A DNA stretch of 30,646 bases, taken from a virus. Location: positions 1-30,646 of IMG/VR virus record IMGVR_UViG_3300043409_000987. One strand, 5' to 3'. The notes beneath the pieces were generated by a model. It was given only the letters and a program-made list of their open reading frames with translations. It was not told the origin of the DNA and ran no database searches. Each line of letters opens with the position of its first letter. Position 1 is the stretch's first letter. Of this stretch, positions 23,670 to 29,043 are shown piece after piece. A program made the position numbers and the translations under genes.

Positions 23670-24624
23670 CAGGCTGATTCACGGCGACTGCCTCGAAGCG
23701 ATGGCCGCGATGGAAGCGGGCAGCGTTGACGCGGTCGTGACTGACCCGCCCTACGGCCTCGCATTCATGGGCAAGCACTGGGACCACGGCCTGCCCGGCG
23801 TCGACTTCTGGACCGAAGCCCTCCGCGTCCTGCGCCCCTCCCACTACCTCCTCGCCTTCGGTGGCACCCGCACATGGCACCGCCTCGCCTGTGCCCTTGA
23901 GGATGCAGGCTTCGAGATACGCGACACGCTGATGTGGCTGTACGGCAGCGGCTTCCCCAAAGGCACCGCCTGTCTCAAGCCCGCGTGGGAGCCCATCATC
24001 CTCGCCCGCAAGCCGGGGCCGAAGCGGGCGCTGGGGATTGAGGAGTGCAGGGTTTCCACCACCGACGACCTCAATGGCGGCGCATACGCACAGAACGGCA
24101 ACCGAGTTGACCTACCCGGAGCAGAGAGAAGCGTCGCGGCCGCAGGGATGTGGGCCGCTGGGAAGACGGTGGGAGCCGACTTCGTGCAGCCCTCCGGCCG
24201 CTACCCCGCGAACCTCATCCTCGACGAAGAGGCGGGGGCGATGCTGGGGGACAAGGCGAGGTTCTTCTTCTGCGCCAAGGCGTCGCGGGCGGAGAGGGAG
24301 GCGGGACTGTTCATGCAGCATGAACGGTTTGCGCCAACGATGGGCAACGGAATCGGCGGCAGGGAGCACGACCCGCTGACGGCGACGCCCAGGGGGAACC
24401 ACCACCCCACCGTCAAGCCCCTCGCCCTCATGCGCTGGCTGGTCAAGCTCGTGGCCTATCCCGGCGACACCGTGCTCGACCCGTTCCTCGGCAGCGGCAC
24501 CACCGGCGTCGCCTGCGCCGAAGAGGGGCGCGAGTTCATCGGTATCGAGCGCGAGGCCGAGTACGTGGAGATTGCACGGGCGAGGATTGGGGCCGCAGAG
24601 GCGCAGACGAGGCTATGCGTGTGA
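23662..24624 (+). CDS. DNA methyltransferase, DPPY type (beta class)
   Basis: A 320-residue amino-methyltransferase. The catalytic DPPY is at 28-31 (VVTDPPYGLAF) and the SAM-binding motif FLGSGTTG at about 275-282, so motif IV precedes motif I, the order of the beta class (N4-cytosine or N6-adenine methylation). A central HHPTVKPLALMRWLVKL segment is also typical. The recognition sequence cannot be read from the protein. No endonuclease is adjacent, so it is likely an orphan methylase that protects phage DNA or alters host signals. The start is GTG at 23662. It is the second amino-methyltransferase within 2.5 kb. A 415-bp gap follows. Confidence 0.92.
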   Translation: MSSRLIHGDCLEAMAAMEAGSVDAVVTDPPYGLAFMGKHWDHGLPGVDFWTEALRVLRPSHYLLAFGGTRTWHRLACALEDAGFEIRDTLMWLYGSGFPKGTACLKPAWEPIILARKPGPKRALGIEECRVSTTDDLNGGAYAQNGNRVDLPGAERSVAAAGMWAAGKTVGADFVQPSGRYPANLILDEEAGAMLGDKARFFFCAKASRAEREAGLFMQHERFAPTMGNGIGGREHDPLTATPRGNHHPTVKPLALMRWLVKLVAYPGDTVLDPFLGSGTTGVACAEEGREFIGIEREAEYVEIARARIGAAEAQTRLCV

Positions 24625-24626
24625 CC

Positions 24627-24674
24627 ATTGACAACTTGAAGCGCCCGGATTGACAAGTTTTCGTGCAAGAAAAC
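24627..24674. repeat. TTGACAA direct repeats with overlapping hairpins
   Basis: ATTGACAA-C/G-TT occurs at 24627-24637 and 24649-24659, two helical turns apart (22 bp). AACTTG (24633-24638) and CAAGTT (24654-24659) are inverted. GTTTTC (24657-24662) and GAAAAC (24669-24674) form another hairpin. The block is AT-rich against its surroundings. TTGACA is present, but no good -10 box lies 16-18 bp downstream, so operator sites are favoured over a plain promoter. Confidence 0.45.
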
Positions 24675-24856
24675 GTGACATTTCGAGACTGCCCAGTCGA
24701 CTCGGAGACGCCACTGCAACCGACAACCGTTCTGGGCATGTGGGAGCCGCGATTCCCGTGGCGGGGAGAGTTATCGGAAGCGGCAGGGCGCGTCGCAGGA
24801 ACGGGGGCACGCGCCACGAGTCTGACCCGGCTCCGATGCCGGCGTAGGACTCATCC

Positions 24857-24892
24857 GGGGCCGTGACCGTACCGAGAGTGCGGCGCGGCCCC
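24857..24892 (+). terminator. Hairpin upstream of second conserved element
   Basis: A 7-bp GC stem: GGGGCCG at 24857-24863 pairs with CGGCCCC at 24886-24892, around a 22-nt loop with a possible small inner stem, followed by TTCTGAATTT. This is weaker than the equivalent hairpin at 19299-19344 but holds the same position just ahead of the conserved element. Confidence 0.4.
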
Positions 24893-24899
24893 TTCTGAA

Positions 24900-24946
24900 T
24901 TTCCACATTCCCCCGGCCCTAGCCGCTCGATAGCGTGGACCCGTCT
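24900..24946 (+). promoter_or_regulatory. Conserved 47-bp element, copy 2, before secreted lysozyme
   Basis: This repeats TTTCCACATTCCCCCGGCC (24900-24918) and ACCCGTCT (24939-24946) from the element at 19360-19406 with the same internal distance. A -10-like TAGCGT lies at 24931-24936. TTCCCC at 24908-24913 is 17 bp upstream of it but is a poor -35. The 3' box would fall at the transcription start. It probably drives the second lysis module about 95 nt downstream (inference). Confidence 0.6.
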
Positions 24947-25039
24947 CGTTTGTCGGCTGCTTGCTCAGTCGGCGCGGGGGCGGTTCTCGCCCAGCCGCCG
25001 GAGCCGCCCCCGGTCTTATCAAACGGCAAAGGAGAAGGT

Positions 25040-25492
25040 TTGCGAAATGCCCTCAAGCTTTCCACCATCACTGCAACGCTCGCGGTCGCATTGGCCGTGC
25101 TGGCCGCTCCTACTTCTGCCGGCCATTCTCCTCGCCACACTGGCGACGGTCGCCCGGCGCCGGTCAAGGTGCATCACCATCACCCCGCCGCCGCGCCGCT
25201 CACGGGACGGGCACTGTGGCGGCACCGGATCGACGTGCGGTTCGGGTACTGGGGACGACATTTTGGGCGACACTGGGGGCTGGCCGAATATCAGCTTGCC
25301 CTGCGGGTGGTCGAGCGCGAGTCCGGTTGGTGCCCCCGCGCCAGCAACGGTGGCACTTACCGGGGGCTGTTTCAGATCTGGTACGCACACGCGCCCGGAC
25401 GCGACCTCTACAACCCGCTGTCCAACATCGAGTGTGCCGCCCAGCTCTGGGGCCGGTGCGGCTGGTCGCCCTGGAGCCAAACCGCCTACTGA
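25040..25492 (+). CDS. Secreted lysozyme-like / transglycosylase-like enzyme
   Basis: A 150-residue protein. A signal peptide spans about residues 1-27: basic MRNALK, a hydrophobic core TITATLAVALAVLAA and a likely cut after PTSA. A His/Pro linker with HHHH at 45-48 follows, then a lysozyme-superfamily domain: ALRVVERESGW with E94 as probable catalytic Glu, YRGLFQIW, and a closing GRCGWSPW. Expected to cleave peptidoglycan outside the membrane after Sec export, unlike the signal-less amidase. The start is TTG at 25040, after AAAGGAGAAGG. A longer frame from GTG 24935 would bury the signal peptide and overlap the promoter element, so it is rejected. It is either a second endolysin or a host-wall-modifying enzyme. 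Confidence 0.82.
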   Translation: MRNALKLSTITATLAVALAVLAAPTSAGHSPRHTGDGRPAPVKVHHHHPAAAPLTGRALWRHRIDVRFGYWGRHFGRHWGLAEYQLALRVVERESGWCPRASNGGTYRGLFQIWYAHAPGRDLYNPLSNIECAAQLWGRCGWSPWSQTAY

Positions 25493-25503
25493 GAGGGGAT
25501 GAG

Positions 25504-25782
25504 ATGCGCGAACGCTGCGGAGAGTGTGGCCGCAAACGGAAGCGGCCAAGGAATCGGGAGTGTGCCGAGCCATTCGGCGCGTCCACCATCGACGAGCTGG
25601 CACAGGCCATCTACACCACCTTCCACGGTCACGACGCGCTCGCTGACGAGCCGTGGGACCTGTTCAGCAACCAGGACGACGACGGGGTCGTGGTCGCATT
25701 CCGTGACGCCGCCTATGCCGTGAAACGTGCCCTCGACGAGGCGGGAATCGGGCGGGCCTACGACAACGAGCGGGACTGGTAA
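25504..25782 (+). CDS. Small protein with N-terminal CxxC
   Basis: A 92-residue protein. A cysteine-rich basic N-terminus (C5-x2-C8, C20, with KRKRPRNR between) precedes an acidic helical domain (STIDELAQAIYTTFHG, then VVVAFRDAAYAVKRALDEAG). The start ATG at 25504 follows AGAGGGGATGAG closely after the lysozyme stop. The stop overlaps the ATG of the next tiny membrane gene (TAATG). The frame is open upstream but only as a shadow. Function unknown; its location is inside the putative lysis module. Confidence 0.7.
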   Translation: MRERCGECGRKRKRPRNRECAEPFGASTIDELAQAIYTTFHGHDALADEPWDLFSNQDDDGVVVAFRDAAYAVKRALDEAGIGRAYDNERDW

Positions 25783-25886
25783 TGCGTGACGATCACTTCA
25801 TCCCAGTCTGGGCCGCCGTCACGTTCGTCGTCGGCTTCATCCTCGCAGTCACAACCGTCGCCGTATGGGCGACGCTACTCGACTAG
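25782..25886 (+). CDS. 34-residue single-pass membrane peptide
   Basis: A 34-codon frame with ATG at 25782 coupled to the previous stop (TAATG). After MRDDHFIP the peptide is almost wholly hydrophobic (VWAAVTFVVGFILAVTTVAV, then WATLLD), one membrane-spanning helix with a short charged N-terminus. It is too short for routine gene calling but sits between two coupled genes in the lysis module. Small membrane peptides in this position can be holin accessory proteins, antiholins or pinholin-like. No function is shown. Confidence 0.65.
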   Translation: MRDDHFIPVWAAVTFVVGFILAVTTVAVWATLLD

Positions 25887-25897
25887 AGGGGGAACGC

Positions 25898-26095
25898 ATG
25901 AAGGGATCGATTACCGCAACGGAACGCGAACTAGCGGCAGCCTTCACGGAGTGGGACCGGCGCTATCGGGAGGAGCCCGAACGATTCCAGTCCGAGGCCG
26001 TGCATTTGCTCAGGGAGACAGCCGAGACATACGGGGACGCGTGTGCCCCGTACCTCGTCAAGATTCTCAACGAGAACAAGAAGGGGAACGCATGA
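25898..26095 (+). CDS. Small helical protein in lysis module
   Basis: A 65-residue charged, all-helical protein (ITATERELAAAFTEWDRRYR, then EAVHLLRETAETYGDACAPY). The ATG at 25898 follows GAGGGGGAAC at ideal spacing. An upstream in-frame ATG at 25865 lies within the tiny membrane gene and lacks this site. It overlaps the holin-like gene by 4 bp (ATGA). The pattern W-D-R-R-Y-R-E-E-P-E-R-F is seen in small phage proteins of unknown function. No motif points to a role. Confidence 0.7.
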   Translation: MKGSITATERELAAAFTEWDRRYREEPERFQSEAVHLLRETAETYGDACAPYLVKILNENKKGNA

Positions 26096-26295
26096 ACGTG
26101 ACAGTCCTAAAAGCCTTCATCTACGACCTCGCCACCACCGTCGCCACCCTCGTCGCCGTGTGGCTGACCGTGCCCGACAACGTGAGCGCCATCGGCGTCG
26201 GCGACGCGCTCGTGCCCATCGTCGTGGGCCTCGCCGGTGCCGGGTTGCTGGCGCTGAGGCGGTACAGGATCGAGAACGGGACGACGAAGTGGTGA
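26092..26295 (+). CDS. Holin-like protein with two membrane segments
   Basis: A 67-residue protein with two hydrophobic helices, about 9-27 (FIYDLATTVATLVAVWLTV) and 35-55 (GVGDALVPIVVGLAGAGLLA). A short polar turn separates them and a basic tail follows (LRRYRIENGTTKW). Size and topology match class II holins, which form membrane lesions that release or activate endolysins. The neighbouring secreted lysozyme-like enzyme and tiny membrane peptide support a lysis role. It starts in an ATGA overlap with the previous gene and ends in a GTGA overlap with the next. The function is inferred from topology and context. Confidence 0.65.
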   Translation: MNVTVLKAFIYDLATTVATLVAVWLTVPDNVSAIGVGDALVPIVVGLAGAGLLALRRYRIENGTTKW

Positions 26296-26732
26296 ACGGT
26301 TACAACCTGTCGGGGCTCACAGTAACCGACTATACCGTCGGTAGTGACGGGACCGTGACCATCAGCGGCTTCTACAACGACAGCGTCTCGGCGGCGAGCA
26401 CCAAGCCTGACGGCTACTTGGCCAGTTCGTGGGCGTGGTCGGACGCGACTGTAGACGAGGCCATTCGGAGCATCACAGACTCAACAGAGGGGAGCCCAAT
26501 GGGCGGAGACACCTGCAACCACTGCGGCGCACGTCGCGAGTGGACGAGTTCGGAGTCGAGCGCGAGCTATCGGAAGGACGGCAGGCAGAAGACACAGCGG
26601 GACTTGTCCCTCATCGGCTACCGCTGCGGCACCGTCGTCTCGAAGTCGTCGCACTCGACGTTCGGCAAGGACGGCCTCGAACAGCACAACGATCCCTGGA
26701 CCGTCGACGTTCGCGGAGACGCCTGCAAGTAG
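26292..26732 (+). CDS. Hypothetical protein with C-terminal cysteine motif
   Basis: A 146-residue protein starting with GTG in a GTGA overlap. Residues 1-69 are polar and beta-prone (NLSGLTVTDYTVGSDGTVTI). Residues 70-146 carry C75-x2-C78 (DTCNHCGA), C112 and C145, perhaps a zinc site. An ATG at 26499 (Met70) is preceded by AGGGGAG at good spacing, so the C-terminal 77 residues could also be made as a separate protein. It is the last gene of the module and is followed by two hairpins. Function unknown. Confidence 0.65.
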   Translation: MNGYNLSGLTVTDYTVGSDGTVTISGFYNDSVSAASTKPDGYLASSWAWSDATVDEAIRSITDSTEGSPMGGDTCNHCGARREWTSSESSASYRKDGRQKTQRDLSLIGYRCGTVVSKSSHSTFGKDGLEQHNDPWTVDVRGDACK

Positions 26733-26779
26733 CCAAGACTGCGCGCTTGCTCGCGCACTGAGACGGCTTCCCAGCCGCA

Positions 26780-26812
26780 GAACGCCCCCCGTATCCGCAA
26801 CGGGGGGCGTTC
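26780..26812 (+). terminator. 13-bp hairpin ending the lysis module
   Basis: A perfect 13-bp stem: 26780-26792 pairs with 26800-26812, around a 7-nt loop, about 48 bp after the last gene of the module. There is no T-run, so termination may depend on other factors. It also isolates the downstream promoter from upstream read-through. Confidence 0.7.
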
Positions 26813-26845
26813 GCCGTTCCGATTCCGCCGCAATCGACCAAATGC

Positions 26846-26874
26846 TTGACAAGCCGACGACGCCGCCGTAAAGT
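26846..26874 (+). promoter_or_regulatory. Near-consensus sigma-70-type promoter
   Basis: TTGACA at 26846-26851 and TAAAGT at 26869-26874 with an exact 17-bp spacer. This is the best housekeeping-type promoter seen in the window. It points rightward and would start transcripts near 26880-26882. The first gene after it is 210 bp away, beyond a strong terminator, so its main product is likely the small RNA. Confidence 0.8.
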
Positions 26875-26880
26875 CCGCAT

Positions 26881-27032
26881 CGGAGGCAAAAGCGACGCCT
26901 CCACAGCGACCGGGAGGGGCTTGGCAAGCGGCATGCTGGGAGCTAGCCACAGGAACTTCGTCAATCAGCCGCTTTCCGTCCCTTCCCCTCGCTACAATGA
27001 GCCACCGGACCAGCCCCCGGTGGCTCTTTTTT
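26881..27032 (+). ncRNA. Candidate structured small RNA, about 150 nt
   Basis: Expected transcript from the promoter at 26846-26874 to the T-run ending at 27032. Predicted helices are as follows. Hairpin 1 pairs 26882-26887 with 26897-26902 (GGAGGC/GCCTCC). A long interrupted stem pairs 26914-26919 with 26985-26990 (GAGGGG/CCCCTC), 26923-26924 with 26976-26977, and 26926-26932 with 26968-26974 (AAGCGGC/GCCGCTT), capped by a large loop. The terminator stem closes the 3' end. No ribosome site plus start codon of convincing quality is inside. It matches no RNA family known to me. The 5' end is estimated from the promoter. Confidence 0.65.
26999..27032 (+). terminator. Intrinsic terminator with T-run
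   Basis: A perfect 10-bp stem: 26999-27008 pairs with 27017-27026, around an 8-nt loop, followed at once by six T residues (27027-27032). It is the only classical rho-independent terminator in the window. It closes the small RNA unit and precedes the early-type genes. Confidence 0.92.
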
Positions 27033-27087
27033 CGTGGGCAGAGAGGAGGAAGTAGCAGCTACGGAGAGTGACTGACTAGGAGGAGAG

Positions 27088-27312
27088 ATGTCTCGTCATA
27101 GACGAGGCGACGCCACTCCGCAAAGACCGGCGCCGCCCCAGTACCCGAGAACCGCGAAGAACCCAGGGACCGTCCGCGAGTATAGCACGGCTCAACGCCT
27201 CGTCACCTGCTGGCAAGACGCCGTCGCCCTCGGCGGCGCCCTCGTCTTGATCTGGTTCATCGCGGTCATCATCTACGCGGTCGCGGTATTCATCATGGCG
27301 GTGGCGGGATGA
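27088..27312 (+). CDS. Small single-pass membrane protein
   Basis: A 74-residue protein. A basic, Pro-rich N-terminal 40 residues is followed by one long hydrophobic helix at about 46-73 (VALGGALVLIWFIAVIIYAV and on). N-in, C-out anchoring is likely from the positive N-terminus. The ATG at 27088 has a very strong AGGAGGAGA site. It overlaps the next gene by 4 bp (ATGA). It is the first gene after the terminator. No promoter of its own is obvious, so it may rely on terminator read-through. Function unknown. Confidence 0.72.
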   Translation: MSRHRRGDATPQRPAPPQYPRTAKNPGTVREYSTAQRLVTCWQDAVALGGALVLIWFIAVIIYAVAVFIMAVAG

Positions 27313-27602
27313 CCTTCGAGGACGCATTCTGCAGGATGCTTGAGCGAGACCACGCCCTCGCGGCGTTGTTCCCGCGTTCGCCCGCTTATCGCTACTTCAG
27401 CCACAGGGGCTATCGCTACTGCTGGACGACGGAACGTATGAGCGGCGGCGTGTACCAGAGTTTCGTTTACCAGCCCGTCGGCAAGGGTTCACGCAGTGGC
27501 GAGGCCAAGACGTTGAAGCTCACGCGCGTAGTCAGCCACAAGACGCGCCGGGCAGCCAAGGCGCGCGCCGAACGCCTCTACGAGAAGGCGGTGGCCTCGT
27601 GA
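27309..27602 (+). CDS. Basic hypothetical protein
   Basis: A 97-residue protein: an N-terminal helix (TFEDAFCRMLERDHALAALF), an aromatic middle (YRYFSHRGYRYCWTTERMSG) and a basic C-terminal helix (TRRAAKARAERLYEKAVAS). It starts in an ATGA overlap and ends in a GTGA overlap with the next gene. The aromatic plus basic make-up suggests nucleic-acid binding, but no family is recognised. Confidence 0.7.
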   Translation: MTFEDAFCRMLERDHALAALFPRSPAYRYFSHRGYRYCWTTERMSGGVYQSFVYQPVGKGSRSGEAKTLKLTRVVSHKTRRAAKARAERLYEKAVAS

Positions 27603-27796
27603 GCTCCTACAGAAAACTCCAAAAGACCGTCCGCGACGCCCAGAAGCGGGCCGACCGCGACGGCGCCGAGTTCTGCATCGTGCAGATGGGCGACGTCCTC
27701 TACGTCCGCACCCCCGCTCGCGCCCGGAACATGGTCCGCAAGCACTCCGACGCCAAGATCGTGGCGCGGGTCAAGCCAGCGGACGTGGCCGCATGA
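27599..27796 (+). CDS. Small basic hypothetical protein
   Basis: A 65-residue protein. A basic N-terminal helix (KLQKTVRDAQKRADRDG) is followed by a beta-hairpin-like stretch (FCIVQMGDVLYVRTPARARN) and a basic end. The start is GTG at 27599, overlapping the previous stop by 4 bp. It overlaps the next tiny gene by 4 bp (ATGA). It resembles small phage proteins of the early region without a known role. Confidence 0.7.
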   Translation: MSSYRKLQKTVRDAQKRADRDGAEFCIVQMGDVLYVRTPARARNMVRKHSDAKIVARVKPADVAA

Positions 27797-27939
27797 AGAT
27801 CGCCTGCGAGTCCTGCCCCCACTTCCTCGTCGGCTACAGCGGCACGCGCCCGGTCGTGTACATGGACGCGCCGCCCGATCCGAGCTGCCAAGCGGATGAG
27901 GGCGTGGAGTGTCCTGAGGACGGGGACGAGGATGTCTGA
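27793..27939 (+). CDS. 48-residue cysteine-pair peptide
   Basis: A 48-residue acidic protein starting with ATG at 27793 in an ATGA overlap. It has C5-x2-C8 (ACESCPHF), C32 and C40, a plausible four-ligand metal site, and an acidic tail (ECPEDGDEDV). Its end overlaps the exonuclease start by 8 bp. The overlaps at both ends support it despite its size. Function unknown. Confidence 0.68.
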   Translation: MKIACESCPHFLVGYSGTRPVVYMDAPPDPSCQADEGVECPEDGDEDV

Positions 27940-28714
27940 CTTCGCCACCTACGCCGCCGTAAAGGCCGTCAACTGGTCCACCCTCCGTGCCCTGCAACGG
28001 TCCCCGCTCCACTACCGGCACCGGCTGGCAACCCCGCGCCCGGACACGGACGCGATGGCGTTCGGCAGGGCCGTCCACTGCGCTGTCCTGGAGCCCGACC
28101 GCTTTCCGGAGCAGTTCGTACTCTGGGACGGCGGCCGGCGCGCGGGCGGGGACTGGAACGAGTTCGTCGCCGTGAACGCCAACCGGACCATTCTCAAGGC
28201 AGACGACTATGGACGCTGCCTAGCCGTCCGCGACGCCGTGCAGGGGCACAGGGCGGCTCACAGGCTACTCCGCAGAGGTAAGGCGGAACAGACCGTCACC
28301 TGGTCAGACCCGCAGACCCGCATCCGTTGCAAGGCGCGTCTCGACTGGATCGGCCCGGAAGCGGCCGTCGACCTGAAAACGACGCGGGACATCGAGCAGG
28401 AAGCGTTTGGGCGCGTCGTCCACAACCTGGGCTACTTAGGGCAACTGGGCTTCTACGATAACGGGCTCCAGGCGAACGGCATCATCCTGCCCTGGGCCAT
28501 CATCGCGGTCGAAGCGGACCCGCCGCACGACGTCGCCGTGTACGTGGTCGACGACGAGACGCTGGACTACGGGCGCGACACGGCCTGGGAGCTCCTGCAC
28601 AAGCTCAAGCGGACGCGGGGGCGGAAGGCGCAGGGGCAGTACCCGGTGCCGGTGCCGCTGCTGCTGCCGAGGTGGGCGATTCCTTACTCTGACGAGATCG
28701 AGGTATTGACATGA
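27932..28714 (+). CDS. PD-(D/E)XK exonuclease, RecE/exodeoxyribonuclease VIII-like
   Basis: A 260-residue nuclease of the type paired with phage recombinases. Visible motifs: a GRAVHCAVLEP segment with H49, E119 (AEQTVTW), D138 in KARLDWIG and the D147-x-K149 catalytic pair in AAVDLKTT, followed by YLGQLGFYDNGL with the usual Y-x-x-Q helix. Expected to degrade one strand of double-stranded ends to make 3' single strands for annealing. The ATG at 27932 lies at the end of the previous tiny gene, after GGGGACGAGG. An in-frame start at 27896 is possible but lacks a ribosome site. No RecT-type annealer follows directly. Confidence 0.87.
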   Translation: MSDFATYAAVKAVNWSTLRALQRSPLHYRHRLATPRPDTDAMAFGRAVHCAVLEPDRFPEQFVLWDGGRRAGGDWNEFVAVNANRTILKADDYGRCLAVRDAVQGHRAAHRLLRRGKAEQTVTWSDPQTRIRCKARLDWIGPEAAVDLKTTRDIEQEAFGRVVHNLGYLGQLGFYDNGLQANGIILPWAIIAVEADPPHDVAVYVVDDETLDYGRDTAWELLHKLKRTRGRKAQGQYPVPVPLLLPRWAIPYSDEIEVLT

Positions 28715-29043
28715 AGACTGCGACACTCATCAAGCGGTTCGACTCCGGCGAGTTCAATGGCGACGCGAGGCTGTACAAAGTCGACCCGCCGATGCCGCTG
28801 CGTGATTGGACGGCCGACAAGCTGGGCGTCAAGGACACCGAGTACGTCGTGGTATCGGCCGTGACGCTGGACTTTGGCGGAATGATGCGCGGTCAGTCCA
28901 TCTACAACTCCACCGAAACCTACATCTTTCCCGCCGACGAGACTGGAGAGATAACCGACTGGGGTGAGTTGGACGGCTCAATGAAGGGCACGCTCAAGCA
29001 CTCCGAGGCGCTTCGCGAGGCCGGATACGAGGTGGCAGCATGA
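28711..29043 (+). CDS. Hypothetical protein of recombination module
   Basis: A 110-residue protein starting in an ATGA overlap with the exonuclease gene and ending in an ATGA overlap with the next. It shows beta-strands in the middle (YVVVSAVTLDFGGMMRGQSI, then TETYIFPADETGEIT) and a helix at the end (GTLKHSEALREAGYEV). Small proteins of this kind are common beside phage nuclease and annealing genes, but no activity is assigned to them. Its tight coupling suggests it works with the exonuclease or its partner. Confidence 0.72.
   Translation: MKTATLIKRFDSGEFNGDARLYKVDPPMPLRDWTADKLGVKDTEYVVVSAVTLDFGGMMRGQSIYNSTETYIFPADETGEITDWGELDGSMKGTLKHSEALREAGYEVAA

Larger units (their letters stand above)
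24625..25039. other. Intergenic regulatory region before second lysis module
   Basis: This 415-bp stretch holds no convincing gene. Short frames (for example 24650-24847 and 24663-24866) lack ribosome sites and look random. It contains an AT-rich block with direct and inverted repeats (24627-24674), a weak hairpin (24857-24892), the second copy of the 47-bp element (24900-24946) and a roughly 95-nt presumed leader up to the TTG start at 25040. It separates the methyltransferase block from the secreted lysozyme gene. Confidence 0.65.
26733..27087. other. Intergenic region with terminators, promoter and RNA unit
   Basis: A 355-bp stretch without a supported gene. In order it contains a 6-bp hairpin (26740-26745 with 26752-26757), a 13-bp hairpin (26780-26812), a near-consensus promoter (26846-26874), a structured RNA candidate (about 26881-27032) ending in a classical terminator, and a purine-rich leader of the next gene with AGGAGGAGA at 27078-27086. 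A 69-codon frame at 26846-27055 begins inside the -35 box and crosses the terminator, so it is not accepted. Confidence 0.75.

Noticed and set aside
24614-24652. A 12-codon frame (ATG 24614 to TGA) overlapping the methyltransferase end, possibly a leader peptide
   Set aside because: It has a GAGG upstream but no run of regulatory codons and no downstream attenuator pairing that I could find. Too short to support.
24536-24906. Minus-strand frames (24536-24817 and 24613-24906) that could fill the gap after the methyltransferase
   Set aside because: No ribosome site, no recognisable domain, and every supported gene is on the + strand. The region carries regulatory repeats instead.
24625-25039. 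Possible tRNA gene or ribozyme in the intergenic gap
   Set aside because: I found no TpsiC-like GTTCGA, no acceptor-stem pairing at tRNA spacing and no CUGANGA/GAAA ribozyme core on either strand.
26846-27055. A 69-codon frame covering the promoter and the RNA unit
   Set aside because: It starts inside the -35 box, lies over the -10 box and terminator, and has no ribosome site. The composition is unconvincing.
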